A stretch of 64,000 nucleotides of DNA from Acanthochlamys bracteata (GCA_019914995.1 CM034129.1:8239725-8303724), one strand, 5' to 3'; positions 13,701-27,135 are shown, counted from the first letter of the stretch. Notes: generated by a model from the letters alone, not told the origin. Program-made: numbers and translations.

Positions 13701-16700
13701 TTCTTCATGTGTTGCAGGAAAAAGTTCACTTCTTCCCCCATCTCCACCGTCAGGACACTTTATTTCCATGAATGCCTGCTCGTTCAAGAATACCAAGTTT
13801 TACCTTATTTATATTTATACATTTTAAGCAAAAGAGTGAATTCCTAAATATCATTAATAAGAAAGTTATTCTGAAAGGCAAATCATCATGTCAACCTGTT
13901 CAAATGGCCCAATAAGTTCTATAGATTGTTTTCCCTCATCTGAGTTGCAAATGCTTCTGACTGGCCGAATAAATCTAGATGGAGAAGTGTACAGGTACAA
14001 TCCTGGATAGGCTCCTCCAAAGCTTAAAGGTATATAACCTACCTCAAGATCATACGGAATCTGCAAATTACAATGCTAATGTAAGTAAAGACAGGATTAC
14101 CAAAAAAATAATGGAAAAGAAAATCAAAAGGGCAAACCCCGTATGCTCCTGCAATTTTTAAGCTTCGAATATGTCTCACTGCATCCTCCACTTGACAAGA
14201 AGCAACTGAGCCTACAACAGACCCATCCAGAAGAACATGCAGGACTAGTGGTGGACCAGCACGTTCAAGAGTGGGCAACGATGGAGTCATCCCAACCCCA
14301 ATCAAAACCGTCAAAATAGCTTTTCGTATTTTGGCAAAATCTTTTAGTTTTCCTTCACAATCATAAAAGGATGTAACACCTGAAAGGAGTGACAACAATT
14401 GAAGTGATCTGGGAAGACATTCAAATTCAACAGGATTAGTGACAAGTTACCAACCCTATGGTCCTAGAAACAGCAAAGCTAATTGTTGATACAAGATATT
14501 TATTAACATCCAAAATTTGCTACTTTTGGTCTTGAGAAAAAAAAAGGGTCCCAATTGGAGCTATATTCGTTTGAATAAAAAGAGCAGGATTTTACATGTT
14601 AGTGTATGTTGTTCATATAAAAATATTGAAACACCAAAGCTATGTATTAAGGGCAGACTAACTTCCATTATTACCAAGGGAATGTATACAACACTACATA
14701 AAAGTTTCCACTTACGACATGCAGTTGTCATGTGATTAAGCAACCCACAGGGTTCCCCATCTGGTGTGTGAACAGGACATAGAAAGCCCCATGATCTGTA
14801 AAGCATAAATGTTATATTGTGAAAATCAGACATTCTGGCTGAATGGAAGAGGCACATGAAGCATACTCCGGTAGCAGTTTCCTCACACATGTTGTGCGCA
14901 ATTTTGCAAGAGAAGATCCTCTATGCACAGAACTAAAATGTGATATAAAACGAAGGTAGTTCAATCTCTCAGCTACGATCGTCATTCCTTCTCTCTGCAG
15001 AAGAATATAGCTTTAACAGTGATAACAAGCCAATGACCAATATTCTAACCTAGGCAATAATCATAGTCAGGAGTATATATATTTACGCTACAAAATAACA
15101 GAAGAGGACAACAAGTTGCAGCCATGACAAAACATTGGAAACTGAAGATTCCTACACAAGATCTATTCAAAACAAGACCATGACAAGGACGATCCATCCA
15201 TCATTACAAGCAAGTTTGCTTGAAACTAAATGCTTCAAGACCAATAAAACTTCTCATGGAGTAATTAATTCTATGTAGCAAGCGATGACCTTGAAAAGCC
15301 TTCTGCTTAGCTTGATGACTAGCACCCAAACTCCAGAGTGTGAAAGCTATCAAGATTAGCATACTAGCACAGTTGCACATCACACAAATGTTTTATGGAA
15401 CATAGAAGTCAACAAAAACAGTCCAAATCTTGCAAGTAAAAATAGCACAACAGAAACATAAACAAAACAACATAAGGTTCAAAATTACAAAAGCCTTGGA
15501 AGTAGCACTGTATCATTTCAAGTAGTTTCATACACATATCCCTAACTAAAACCATTATCCAGAGAAATGACACCATTGTTTTCACCAAAGTATTTGGCAG
15601 ATGCAAAGTACATGACCCAGGTGGATCTAGCATTAACTAGATGGTTTGCAATTATCAAAAAGATGATCTGAAGCACGCATGTACCAAACTTGCTGCCTAC
15701 TTCCGCGTGCAATATTTACACATGGAATCAAATATTACATATGATTTTTTGGGGTAGCTCGAAACTACAACTTCGTAGTTGGACTCAAAGTAGATCTTAT
15801 GGCCATTCACATTCCTATAAAAGTCAATGTTTGGTAATGTTTGACTATACTGTAGTTTGAAAGCCGCAAAGAATTTGCCAGTGCTGCGAGTGAAAAGTTG
15901 ACGTGCAGAAAGATAAAGCAAATTATGTGATCTTTACCGTGTTTATTAATTTTAATATGGTAATCTAGGGTATTGTGTTAACAGGCATCTAGTATAGAGT
16001 TATCTGGAACAAAAAAAGTCTATCACTAGTATAAATACGACACTGATGCACCCTACTGAAACTAGAGAGAGTATGTTATTACAGAACTTTTTAGAATGAT
16101 AGTAGTGGATCCTTTCTAGTACTTTCTGTCTCACTTTCTGTCTCCTACTCTCCAACACAATTGATTGTCCTCTCTTAAATCTGTAGTAGTTCAGGTAGGG
16201 CGGTTTGCTTTTGATTTTCTAGAAGATCTAGTTTGCTTTCCAATATCTTGTTTCGATCATTTGTTGCATTTTTAACAAAGCCTTATTCTGCTCTCAACCT
16301 CAACGAAGTCAGCATACATATACCACGATAATGCATCTTGGCCTTGGTGTCTTATGAGCTTCGCTAACATTTCAGTGGTGCATTACAAACTATTTAGAAA
16401 TGCTAAATCAAAGAACTGCTAGTGTTTTACTTGGTCTATACAAGACTAACCTTATGTGCTTTAATATGAATTGCTTTTAAGCAAAACTAGTGTTAAGGAA
16501 AAGAAACGCATTGCATTGCAAAACAAGAAAAGTAGTACATTGGAATGCAGATACTCAAGAAACTAAAAAGACTCACTTAAATATCATACCAGCTTGGAAA
16601 GATATAAAGCAGGATATACCTGAGGCAAATCTAATGAAGATTCCGTAGGCAGTCGGCCAAGTTTAATCATGCTTTCAACAGATCTGGAAAATGTTGCGTT

Positions 16701-19700
16701 ATTTCGACATACGAGCTTCTTGACCGTGGTCACTACATCAAACCAGTTCATATTAACATTTGTCACTATTAATTCTTACTACATAGCAAATTCACATAGA
16801 CATTATCAAGTGACGTTGCACACAAGAAGGGGAGGGAGGGGTGGGGGGAGGAGAGAGTGTCAGAGACAGAAGGGTTTCCTGAGATAACCACCATTGCATT
16901 TATACTTCAGCCTATGGGAATGAAAAGGACATAGAATTGTTCAAGTAAGAGTTTAAAAAGACTTAGGATACAGTACCACTCACAACAACAAAATAAGATT
17001 AGTCTCTGATTGAAAGATCAAACCAAGCCAGAGAACATACAATCTTTCAAGTCAAATATTTTGGGATCTTTTTCCATCTCCTGAATAATATCTTTCCTTG
17101 ACTTGATCAACCACTCATGTAATTTCTCCTGAAATAAAAGATTAATCAGTATCAATGATGCTAAGGCAAGAAAGCAATATCATCAATATATACAGAAATG
17201 ATGTCAAATCGAATAAATTACCTAATAAACTAGTAACAACATACATAAGGTCAATTCCTCTAAATTGGTAAAGGACCAAGAGCAATTCTTAGAAACTATT
17301 ATATAGAAAACTGCAAAATGTGATTACTCCAAAGCTTTAGCAGTTATAAGTTAACTGATTACTATATAACATTGTGCTTATTAGTTGGAAAACAACACAT
17401 GTTTAGCTTAAAAGATCATTCAAAGGGCTTATGGCCCTGTAAGAAGCATCCCCTGTAATGGTCTAAGAAAAGAAGTACTGCTTCATAAACACATTCAATA
17501 CAACTACTAATATTGTGTATGCCAATTACACAAACTGCCATTTTTTAGCTCTAACTTCAGCAATCCAGGAAAGATTGGGAGTCAAAAGCTCTAACCTTGA
17601 CAACCAAAGTTATAACATGTCCTGGGAGTAAAACCTCCTGATTTTGCAGTGTGTCCTGGTTATCAAAAGCAGCAGTTTGATCCACAAGTGCAAACAGTTT
17701 TTGCAACATAAAACTGTAGGAAAGTGTAAATTTGATATCAAACATATCGTACTTGCATCACAAAAGAAAACATAGTACAGTAATGAAGACTCACATTAGT
17801 AAATTAAATTTCTCATGAGAATTTTTTAGATGAACAAATATAAAGTCATGGAGAACAGCTTCTGCAACCTATAAACAAACTGAGAAGTTAGTTAAGATGT
17901 TCAGAAAAATAGAAAGTATAACCAAAGATCTACAAAATTTAGATATACTGACAACTGTACGGCTCTCCTTTTCAAAGCCTTCCATAATAGGTCTGAAGAA
18001 CTGGCCTAAAATACCATGCAAGCATTGCAGGTGTCAAAAGAAAAGCAGAACTAGATATGATTTTATAGTGGCTGCATAAAGAATTGCAAATACCAATATG
18101 ATCTAAACAATCGCTGCGGTCAAAAAGAGAAAAATCTCTGACTTCATCCAGAATTATCTGAGCCCGTTCACCAATTAATTGGGTCCCAACAGCACCATCT
18201 TCCCTTTTGTATTTCTCACTGTAGCAGCTCGTCAAATTGGCATATATCTCGCGGTCACTTGTCTCAACAAGAGCCTGTAAATAAGAGAAGTGAAACACTA
18301 TTACTCTCCAGTAAAAGAGCCACATAAAGAAGAATATGAAGTACATCCCAAGATACAATGTAAGACCTAACATAAAAACTATCCTAGTGCCTTATAAGGA
18401 ATAGCCAATTTATGTTTATGTCAAACGTAAACATTGAGTGTCATTTCTAATTCTAAAGAGAAGTAGAATCAGAAGTCAGTCATTATCACACAAATTTATT
18501 TTTAATTGCAGCTACGAAATATAATATATGAAATACTAGCGGCAAGTTTAAAAGTTCCAAAATCACATTTTACCTTAGGCTTTTGTTTTCTGTATATGCA
18601 AATTTCAGATGCAATTGGAGCATAATGTAGGATCGAGTCTCTGTTACAAAATGATTTGCCAACCACTTAGCGGTTACCATCTACCATATATAAGCACATC
18701 CTTGTTCCAGCTCTCAATTAATGTGAGACTGTTAATGGGCGTGAATTGTTAAGCCCACTAAACTAGAGTTCAACTTAGCCCGAACCGAATTGTTGGTGCA
18801 ACTCCAACTTAGCTGGCATGTTTTTCACTTTGGCACCATCTCTAAATCCCTACGCTATTAACCCAAGCCTAACCTGCCTAACTAACCCCTTTTCTACTCG
18901 GGCCTAGTCGGCCCTTCACGCTACTTACCTGGCCCTAGTCTAACTTCAAGGCCCAACACAAGCCAGAAAAAAAAATCCCATGAAAGAAACATGTCTCTCA
19001 TTACACAAATTTTGAAAAAGAATATTGGCAATGGCCAACTATGCCTAAAAGGCTCATATGTTTGTATTCAAATTTGTAAAGCAAATTAATTGACATGCAA
19101 TCTTCTTTCTCTTCAACCGAAGTTTTATCCCACTAAGTTTTGTCGATTACATTGATCTTTAAGCAAAGGATCCGTGTTATAAATAATTGATAGAAAATTA
19201 CGATGGCTGCCAGTTTAATGCCAACCTCCTTCCAAAAACACACAAGTTAATCAGAGTGTAGCATCTAGGCATTAGTTTTACAATTAGTGACGGTTACAAA
19301 TTTATAAATAGTGCATTTTTTAAGACATGATTTTGTGAAGGCCTCATGACATCCCCATTTTCAAATAAAAAAATATCTCTTGACAAGTAGTGTCAGACAA
19401 CAACAGACTAAAGTTTATCTCAAGCTAATCAATGAAAAATGCTAGAGTTTCCAAATAGATTCAAAGTTCATATTTTACCATTCTACTACTAATGGTGTCG
19501 CATTAGTCTAGTTTTGGACAAGTAACACGATCTAAGTGCTCTTTTTTTGGAAAAGGTAGGTTCCTAAAGCTTGAACATCAGACCTTGGTATACCCACAAA
19601 CAACATCATAGAGCACAAAGAAAAGCATCTACTAACACTATACTAGCTAATGTAAAGGACAAGAAGAATTTCAAACTCCGACCGAAGGTTGAAGCTATTT

Positions 19701-22700
19701 ACCTTTTGCTGGGAATAGTCTTATAATCAGTTAATCACACTGGAAGAAGAAGGATAAGGTAAGAAAAAGATAAACAAAATAGTGTGTCACACTAAGGTGG
19801 TATTTTTTTTTATTGCTAGAAATTTTAGAAATTTCTACGTCGTAAGATCTTGTTTTTACATATTTTTTTAAGGTCAAAAAGATAGAGCTCATTTCCAAAA
19901 ATTCTCAAAATATCCTTGGTTCTAGAAAAGCTCCTTTTCAATCACTCCCAAACATCCCCCAAAAGATCACATACTCAAAGTTGAACAGAAAATCTATAAG
20001 CGACACAAAAAGTGTCAAAAACAAACTACCCTTGCCAAAAGCTTTAATTAATATAATCAGCATAAAGTTAACAGAAAAAGTTTAAGATACAGCACCTTCA
20101 AAACAATACCAACAGGAAGTAAGTACTCCCTTACTCCTGCCCTACAAAGAAAAAGACAACAAACTTTGAGATGAAGGACAACACAAATTCAACAGAATTG
20201 AAAACCTTTCCTTATATTTGATCAATAATAGATACCAGAACCCAATTCTTGCGCTTCCGTTCTGAAGATAGTACAGCTTAACAGTCGCAGATGATTGATC
20301 TTCTCTAACACATCTTCAGATGACATGGAAAAAAGTAAGTACAACATCTAAAATAGTAAAAGAATTCCAAGACAACTGAAAAAACACATGAATTTGTAAT
20401 CCTTTCAGTGGGAGGTTGTTATTATGGCAACAAAAATTACTCAGGACACTTGTCCTGTTCTATTTCAATTCATCTAAAATTTGTGCCATAGTGATCCTTA
20501 CTAACTGCCACAGGAAGGCCTGCAGCATGCATATATTCTCTATCACTATCAAAGAAAAACAATGATTGCCTCCAACTATACGACTGCTCTTTGATGCAAT
20601 TTCAGAAAAGGATCAAAATGATAGAACAACGAATATGAAATGATTATGAGCTCTACCACGTTCCTTTATCTTGCTTTCTTCCAATTTTCACCTACTTGTT
20701 TCTATATGTGTTATGAATAATCATCAAACCTAATGTGCTTCCCACGAAATCGAACATGCAGACCTAGATTCAGACCATAGATGGTTAACTAGGGCTCTAA
20801 TATTCAGTAATATGATCCAATAACATGTCCATGTCAAGCCAGACATGTTAGTACAAGGTCAATGGTATTATTTTGTAGAGATGTGAAGGCAACTATGAAT
20901 TATCAATACAAGCTTTACCTTCGTGGAACTCATCATTAGCAAAGGCCACAACCTTGACAACAATAAGTGCATGTCAACCTAGACATATCACTACAATGTC
21001 AATGGTATTATTAGGTAGAGATGCGCAAGCAATTACATAAGAATGGGCAAGCAACCTTCATGGAACTCATCATCAAAAAAGCTTAGAATATAAGAATAGA
21101 GAATCATGAGAAGAATTCTTAAACATCAATAATTGACTTCTAAAATAAAACCCAAAATGATGTGCAGACAACAAAGGTACCTCATGATAACAGCTTTATC
21201 AGTGAATCCAGCTCCTCGATTAGAAAATGAATTACGGATAATACTCATAGGCTGAAAAAGCAAGACAATTACAGCATTAGCAATTACAAAAGCAACATAC
21301 AAGCAACTCCAAGAAAGGTCTATAAAACAGTTGTTAGACAGGAGGCAGGAGTTTGAAATTTGACATGTCAAAATAATCAAAAAAAATGTACAAACAAAAA
21401 GCATCTGCTATTAATATTTGAAAAATCAAAAGAACTTACATAGTTGCGTTTTGGCAAGATAAGAAGACGAAAAAGTCGCTCCATGCCACCACACACAAAG
21501 TACCTAAAAACAACAAGAACGAAAATAAAAGTTTTAATGTAAAAAGGTTGCATTGTAAAGACCACTCAGTCTAAAATATTTTAAACAATACAAATGACCA
21601 TCAGACTTTCTTGATACAAAATGGTCAGACAAAATGTTCATGTGTCATTCAATTGACTATATATCATGCAACTATATATTAATAAAATAACATATTAAAA
21701 ATAGAAACAGGTGTGTAACACCATATAAGTGACAATCGTAAGGGAGATGCATTTTTTCTCACTACACTTTATGGTATACATCTGAGCTATTTGGTAGTCT
21801 TCACAATTTACAGAACAATAACAATTAAGCCTCATCTCACTAGGTGGGTTCAGCTGTATGGATCCTATTTCCCCATTATGCTCTATGTAAAGCAATATCG
21901 CCAATCAAGGCACAAACAAATAAGCCATTTTGCAGAGTAGCCAACCAAGTCTTCTTGAGCTTCTCCCTACCTTTTTTGGCAAGGGAACTGTCCAACGATT
22001 CGCATCTATGAAGAAGCACATCTAAAAGTCTTCGCTTTATATTTGTCAAACAATTTTAAATGGGCTTCTCCGATTTCGCTTTTCAAGTGGAACTCAGACT
22101 TATAGTTTGCGGAAAGATATAAGAACATACAAACATACTAGCATAGAAGATAATTTTGGAAACTTTTAACTGTATTACTGTTCTCCTTGCTTAGTTAATT
22201 GGTATGAATTGCTTCAACTTCACATCAATGAAATCTATGGTGAATTGGCGATAAGTTAACTAATCACCAGATGAAGAAATTACACTTACCCACCCATTTC
22301 AGTAGCCTCCTCCTTATGGGAAATCAGCCTCTCAACGCTAGCGCCTCTTAAGTGGCAACGTTTAGACTGCACCAAGAAGTAATATCAACATCTAAAGATA
22401 ACCAAATAAAATAATATCTAAACATGAACACACCAACCACAAGTAGGTAGATGTGAAAGGTGATGTTTGAAACACTTAACTATCCCTACCTTTATCCTTA
22501 GAGCAAATAAAGCAATTTATTAGAATTCCATAGAGGCTCTCATAAAACCAGGGTTTGTATCTCTAACCTGTAGGTACTGTCAATCTTCTTCCAACAAAAC
22601 GAAAAAAATACTTAAAAGCAGCGAAGTGGTATAACTAAAAAGTGGAAATTTTCTCCATTAATTCTAAAAAGATGCAAGTTCTTCAGTGAGCCTAAATACT

Positions 22701-23915
22701 ATAAAGGCAATTTCCACTCATCATACCAGTCTTAAGCTTGTAGGGCATAAAGGAAATGCATGCAAATGAGAACACAACAAGATCAGGAGAATCAGTTGGA
22801 CAAACCATCAACATGATGGGCAGATGCCCCAAGCTGACTTTATCTCGAAGGACTGCCCCATCATCATACTGGAGGCAAAGATCGATGGTGAAGTGCCCTG
22901 CATATGTCGTCCGTCCCTGCCTGCACTACTTCCAAAGAAAGATACCACCCCAAAAACATTAAATTAAGACAATATTTTAAAAAGAAATATCAACTAATTG
23001 AGTAGAAGAGACTGATGATGAACCTCAAATGGATACATGGGCATCTTCAGGCGGCCGTCCTTCATCGGCGAGCTAATCTGAGGCCCTTCAAAGAAAAGTG
23101 AGGCACTGCTGTTAAGGGAAACATGATGCATGAACTAAAGTATTTGAAATGCAGCAGTAGATCATCAAAAAAAAAAGGCCAAGTTTTCCAGCGAGAGGCA
23201 CTATAAAACCAAACTCAAAGCTTATGCTGGCCAGTATTCTTTCCATCTGACGCCATCCTAAATAAGAGTTCATGCAGCACAAACCCGGAGAAAGAGTAGT
23301 AACAACTTTCAGACAGGCATTTTGCACCACATAGAAATCCAAGACGAACTGTCAAGCATCAATTTTATCAAAACAACAACCATCATATCAAAGCTCACAT
23401 GCAAATCAAACGACACTAGGTTTACAAAAATGAAAATAAAAATAATTTTTTTAAAAAATCCAATCCCAAACTTACAAAAGAAAAAAAATTGTATTTGTTC
23501 CCCAACCCACATCAACTTGAACAACCCCAACAAGAAATTAACAGAAATCACACCTATCAAAACCGAGCCACATTCTACTCCAAAATAATAGAACCTTTCC
23601 ACCCAAATATTTACCCGAACTCGATAATTGAACTGACATTCAACCCTACCTCACACAAGAATCAAAATTAAGTATCAAAACCCAAAAAAAAAATTTAAAA
23701 AAAAACAGAGGGAAGAAAAAACAAAGATAAATTATGAAAAGGATATTCCTAAGCTTGGTTTTTGTAACGGGGTGAGTGATCTCGGTTCCGCGAATGCTTC
23801 GTACGGCCAAATCGAGTCCTTCGTCGAGAAAATAGTCGAAGGAATCAATATGCGGCTGGACAAGTTCCCGAAGCAGGCCGTAATCCGCTTTCTTTTTCAA
23901 ATGCGCAGACGTCAT
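7760..23915 (-). CDS. NRPA2: DNA-directed RNA polymerase I subunit 2 (RPA135 homologue), 27 exons
   Basis: Exons, 5' to 3': 23915-23747, 23097-23024, 22925-22806, 22366-22290, 21503-21440, 21251-21181, 20313-20236, 20141-20096, 18274-18094, 18005-17953, 17868-17795, 17713-17596, 17128-17041, 16732-16620, 14994-14867, 14795-14716, 14379-14138, 14060-13896, 13775-13611, 13509-13435, 12136-12033, 11917-11842, 11625-11506, 11424-11281, 10318-10106, 8814-8560, 8170-7760. They sum to 3504 nt, one open frame of 1167 residues, close to about 1180 for plant homologues. All phases match, and every intron except the first is GT-AG. The start is the first ATG in frame; a TGA lies three codons upstream. 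Landmarks: [13 protein letters not shown] (exon 16), the active-site DMEDAM (exon 22), [12 protein letters not shown] at 889-900, [12 protein letters not shown] (exon 27), and a C-terminal zinc module with Cys 1090, 1093, 1127 and 1130. The protein forms half of the Pol I catalytic cleft in the nucleolus, for 45S rRNA synthesis. Pol I rather than Pol II/III/IV is inferred from the exon 27 tail and overall similarity. Confidence 0.96.
12331..12680. repeat. Foldback (hairpin) MITE-like element 1 in the ninth-largest-numbered region of NRPA2: intron 20
   Basis: The left arm (about 12349-12475) and right arm (about 12496-12625) are near-perfect inverted copies of about 125 bp. Shared blocks such as CCGTTAGATAT, ATGAGTTAGAATC and AATCGACCTCCATC occur in opposite orientation in the other arm. 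The loop is a short AT stretch. The element lies in the intron between the NRPA2 exons at 13509-13435 and 12136-12033. Its right end is the sequence GGTGAGGATAGGAGCAC in minus orientation. No coding capacity. Confidence 0.75.
12667..12712. repeat. Perfect 46-bp palindrome where two foldback elements abut
   Basis: Seventeen bases, GTGCTCCTATCCTCACC, then a 12-bp alternating AT core, then the exact inverse GGTGAGGATAGGAGCAC. It reads as two identical element termini facing each other across an (AT)6 core, as expected if two related elements inserted side by side at a TA-rich target. Confidence 0.85.
12699..13075. repeat. Foldback (hairpin) MITE-like element 2 in intron 20 of NRPA2
   Basis: A second inverted-repeat element, diverged from element 1. 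The left arm (about 12740-12862) contains TTCGGATATGATGAATTATA, AATCAACCTCCATC and TTGGTCAAGAGGC. The right arm (about 12895-13010) holds their inverted equivalents, such as CTTGATCAAGATG and TATAATTCTTCATATC. The right end reads GGGTACCCCTAAGGATGGG and is followed by an ATATATGTACATATATATGTAC-type palindromic stretch. The arms are less alike than in element 1, so it may be older. Confidence 0.6.
20829..21080. repeat. Diverged direct duplication (about 140-bp units) in an NRPA2 intron
   Basis: Two direct copies lie between the NRPA2 exons at 21251-21181 and 20313-20236. Copy 1 (about 20829-20943) and copy 2 (about 20972-21080) share CATGTCAA, AGACAT, GTCAATGGTATTATT, GTAGAGATG and TGGAACTCATCAT in the same order. 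They differ by scattered substitutions and small gaps, so the duplication is not recent. Confidence 0.7.
23098..23746 (-). other. Predicted U12-type AT-AC intron (NRPA2 intron 1)
   Basis: In the minus sense the intron begins ATATCCTTTTC, an exact match to the minor-spliceosome 5' splice site of the AT-AC class. It ends with TTCCCTTAAC, a near-perfect U12 branch-site consensus (23111-23120), followed 13 nt later by the dinucleotide AC. Joining exon 1 (ending 23747, one base into a codon) to exon 2 (starting 23097 with two bases) restores an Ile codon and gives an ungapped match to the expected protein. No GT donor near the end of exon 1 gives an open frame with the usable AG acceptors, because those read into TGA within a few codons. 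Confidence 0.85.
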
Positions 23916-24062
23916 CTTCCTTCACTGATGCTCCGGCGATTCAGAAACCGAAAAGCTACAACCCTTCTTGCTTTTGGTCCTGCTGGTTTGGGAGCGGGAG
24001 AGAGAAAAAATTGATCTTCGTTCGCTGGTTGGTTGCTGGTAGGGGTTTGGGTACGAGAGGGA

Positions 24063-24088
24063 AAACCCTAGAAAGAAAGAGTCACGTG
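24063..24088 (-). promoter_or_regulatory. Telobox and G-box upstream of NRPA2
   Basis: About 150-170 bp upstream of the NRPA2 start codon are AAACCCTAG (24063-24071, telobox-type) and the palindrome CACGTG inside GTCACGTGGG (24083-24088, G-box). Teloboxes are common upstream of plant genes for ribosome production and translation, which fits a Pol I subunit. Their activity here is inferred only from sequence and position. Confidence 0.55.
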
Positions 24089-24109
24089 GGAACGAAGGGG
24101 TTTATTATT

Positions 24110-26904
24110 TAGAAGGGTTTACTAGAGACCGGATGTGGCTATGGTCTCTAATAGTGGTCTTATCTTGCAAACTCGTCATTGCAAAATCTCATAGTCAATT
24201 TTGTTTTTTGTTTTTTCATAGTTGACATAAGAATATAAGAAACGTACCTCGTCGAGAAATGACAGATTTTTTTTTTTTAAAAAAAAATTAGTAAGCATGT
24301 GTTCAATAGAGCTTTCAGCATCGAAATTGTTCAAAAATCGAAATCTGTAATCTAATGTAGAATCTAAAAGTTGGAATCTTTTGATTTTTGTAAATTAACA
24401 ATTTTCTAGTTCTTTACGACTAAATACATATTCTAGACGATACCAAATATATTCTTTCAATTAGAACATGTAATTAGAAGTTAAAATCAATAAAGTAGAT
24501 TGAACCAAATAATTTTGTTAACTTTTACAAAATCTACAATGTATTATATGTTCGAGTAACTTTGTTAAATATGCTCTAATTGGGTGAACTTTATAAAACA
24601 TCAGTTTCAAACAACCATCACTAAGCATGTATTATCATATCTTAATCATATACAACAACGAAATGCATAACAAAATATATTTAAGATATAAAATTTGTAT
24701 TACTCTTTTCCAAATACACCACTCATTTTCTAATCCATCGCAGACATATTTTGTCCTATGTCTAATTATGTACTACAAAAGCACTTGTTTTTGAGAAATA
24801 GACAGAAGAAGTCCTTCTCATTGGCGTCTTTTTCTTCATGCGGGTTCTACTCTTCTTTCCAGCTCTTTCAGTGATTCAAAAAAGATAAGACACCACGCAA
24901 ATTCTACTTATTTGATATTAAAAAAAATTTTAAATTATAAACTTACTCTTTTTTACAATATGAAAACTTAATGACACTCATAGAACTATTGTTGAAAAAA
25001 TTATGTAGTTTTTAGAAATATTACTATCTTACTTTTATATCAGTTTTATATTCAATTTTTAACATGACTAGTATGTTGCATTTATATATGTTAAGAAAAA
25101 TTTAGTCTCATATTATTTATGAAGCTCTTAAAATGATATTCATAAAGACTTGAGCTCACTTTTTTTATTGTTAATTGGTTTTAAGAAAACTTCTAAATTC
25201 GTTATATTATATTACAAATTTATTACTTGAACCTATAGTTAAAGCAATAATAAAAAATAAAAAATATTGGTTATTTTTTTATATTGTTTTGTCTTCACGT
25301 TAGTCTTATATTCAAATTTCTATAGATTTTTAATACTTTTAATTATATTGATATATATTTGAATATTTTTAATATTCAAATATAAATTACTAACAGCTGT
25401 AACAAGTTGCATTAAGCATATGACTTTTATGAGTTTAGCTTTGGTAACTTAAAAAATCAACAATAATAAACGATAACGCCGTAAAACCTTGAGACTAAAA
25501 AGAAAAAAATAGTGAATTGGTTTTTTATTTCTATCAAAATTGGCTCAACATTGACACTAACTACAACTTCGACTTTAAACAATATAAAAATTTTATCGAA
25601 TCTGAAGAAATGTTTTGAAAAAAATACTGTCATCATCGAGGATGACGACAATTCAAAGAGTTTTAACATTTTGAATTAATAGAAGTCACATTCAATAAGA
25701 TATGCAATATTTTCAAATTAGCAAGTAAAATAGTATTTTAGAATTGACATTTAGTACAGCTAAAAATATAATTGGTAAAACACATTACAAAGCTATGATT
25801 AAATAAATAATGCAACATCCTAATGATGTTTAAGGCAACTAAATTGATCGTCTCAATTCTAGCATCTTGTTAGAATTTGGTACTAGAATTTAAAACTAAG
25901 GATGTCTTCTTGTAACCTCATAACTTGCTTCGTTCTGTTGAAAAATTACATCTAATTCACTTTCAGGTATACAAAAAAACACAAACATTACTTCTAACTC
26001 ACATCCAGATATAGAGAATATGAAAAATATGATCTGAATTTTAACATCACTATTCACAATAATTCGTTTCAAACTATGCCACTTTCTATTAAGAAAAAAA
26101 ACACACCCTAATTGCCTACAAATAAAAAGAATAAAAAAAGATGAAGATCTTCGTATAGTAGTTTACGAAGTTATAAGTCAATCTCATATAAATATTATTT
26201 TCTCGGCAGATTCATGTAGAAGATAAAGCAGTTGAAAGAAGCGAAGAGTAAAGACTAAAGACTTTAATGATAAATCAAGATAATTCAAATTGATCCATGC
26301 AAGGTATTCTTAACAACAATTATCATAGTAATAAATCACATTATAAAAAATTTAATTTGAATATCTAGAATTTTCTTAGATTGCTATATTTAGAATTGCA
26401 ATCTTTTAGCAATAACAATGGCAAGAATGCAATCCATGAGAGAAAAGACTAAAGACTTTACATGATTGTGCCTCTTGCGGAGTTGAGCATCGAGTATGGT
26501 AATCTCAGCGACACTTCCTCTATTCAATATTTAAAACAAATAGCAAGAAATTTCTTCGAAGTTAAACAGAAAAGATAATAATATAAAATAGACGTGAATT
26601 TTAACTTCTCATCTTACTTGCAGCAGTGCTCTGGAGAATGAGAGCAAGAAAGCAAACTGCATCAACTTTTGCTATGGCAAAATTAAGGTCTTGCTACTGC
26701 TGAAATTTTGAATGTTATTCACATTATTCTTGTTTATGACATACTCCCATGTAATGATTTGTAGTTATCTTGAAATTTGTTCTATTATTGAAATGATGCA
26801 GCATGAATTTAGTGGTGTTTTCCTAGCTTATGAGTTTCTTATGTTACTGATAGTTGTAACAATGATTCACTAGAACAGTTCTCCAACGCCTAAAAACTAT
26901 AAGC
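24110..26904. other. Intergenic AT-rich DNA, no gene seen
   Basis: This is about 2.8 kb between the NRPA2 promoter and a cluster of AT-rich repeats. Both strands carry only short frames. Composition is strongly AT-biased with long A/T tracts (for example 24920-25400). Nothing could be assigned to a gene, RNA or known mobile element. Confidence 0.45.
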
Positions 26905-27135
26905 ATTTGGCATTCCATTCTAAAAAATCATCGTTTCAATTTTTCAGTTTACGTTTTTTAATATATTTTTTACAAATTTTTAAAAAATTTATTTAAAATT
27001 TTAAAAATATAAAATAATACTATGTAATAAAAAATTTTATTATTTATTATTATTTTTTAATAAAAAAATAAAATTTATTTTTTTAAATATATCTTTTGTT
27101 TTAAAAAAATTTATTTTAAAAATATTTTCAAATTT
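26905..27135 (-). repeat. AT-rich MITE-like family, copy 2
   Basis: It has the same block order as copy 1: ATTTTTCAGTTTACGTTTTTTAATAT near the start, then AAAATTTATTTAAAATTTTAAAAATATA, an AAATTTTATTATTTATTATT core, and a final TTTATTTTAAAAATATTTTC. It is the first of three copies within 1.2 kb. Confidence 0.6.

Noticed and set aside
16669..16887. Plus-strand 72-codon frame opposite an NRPA2 exon
   Set aside because: It is the reverse strand of the exon at 16732-16620 and adjacent intron, and has no motif.
23322..23671. Overlapping frames on both strands between NRPA2 exons 1 and 2
   Set aside because: They lie inside the predicted AT-AC intron, are low-complexity, and match nothing.
24090..24180. 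Possible short upstream exon of NRPA2
   Set aside because: The ATG at 23915 is preceded in frame by a stop three codons upstream, and no acceptor is needed to complete the expected N-terminus.
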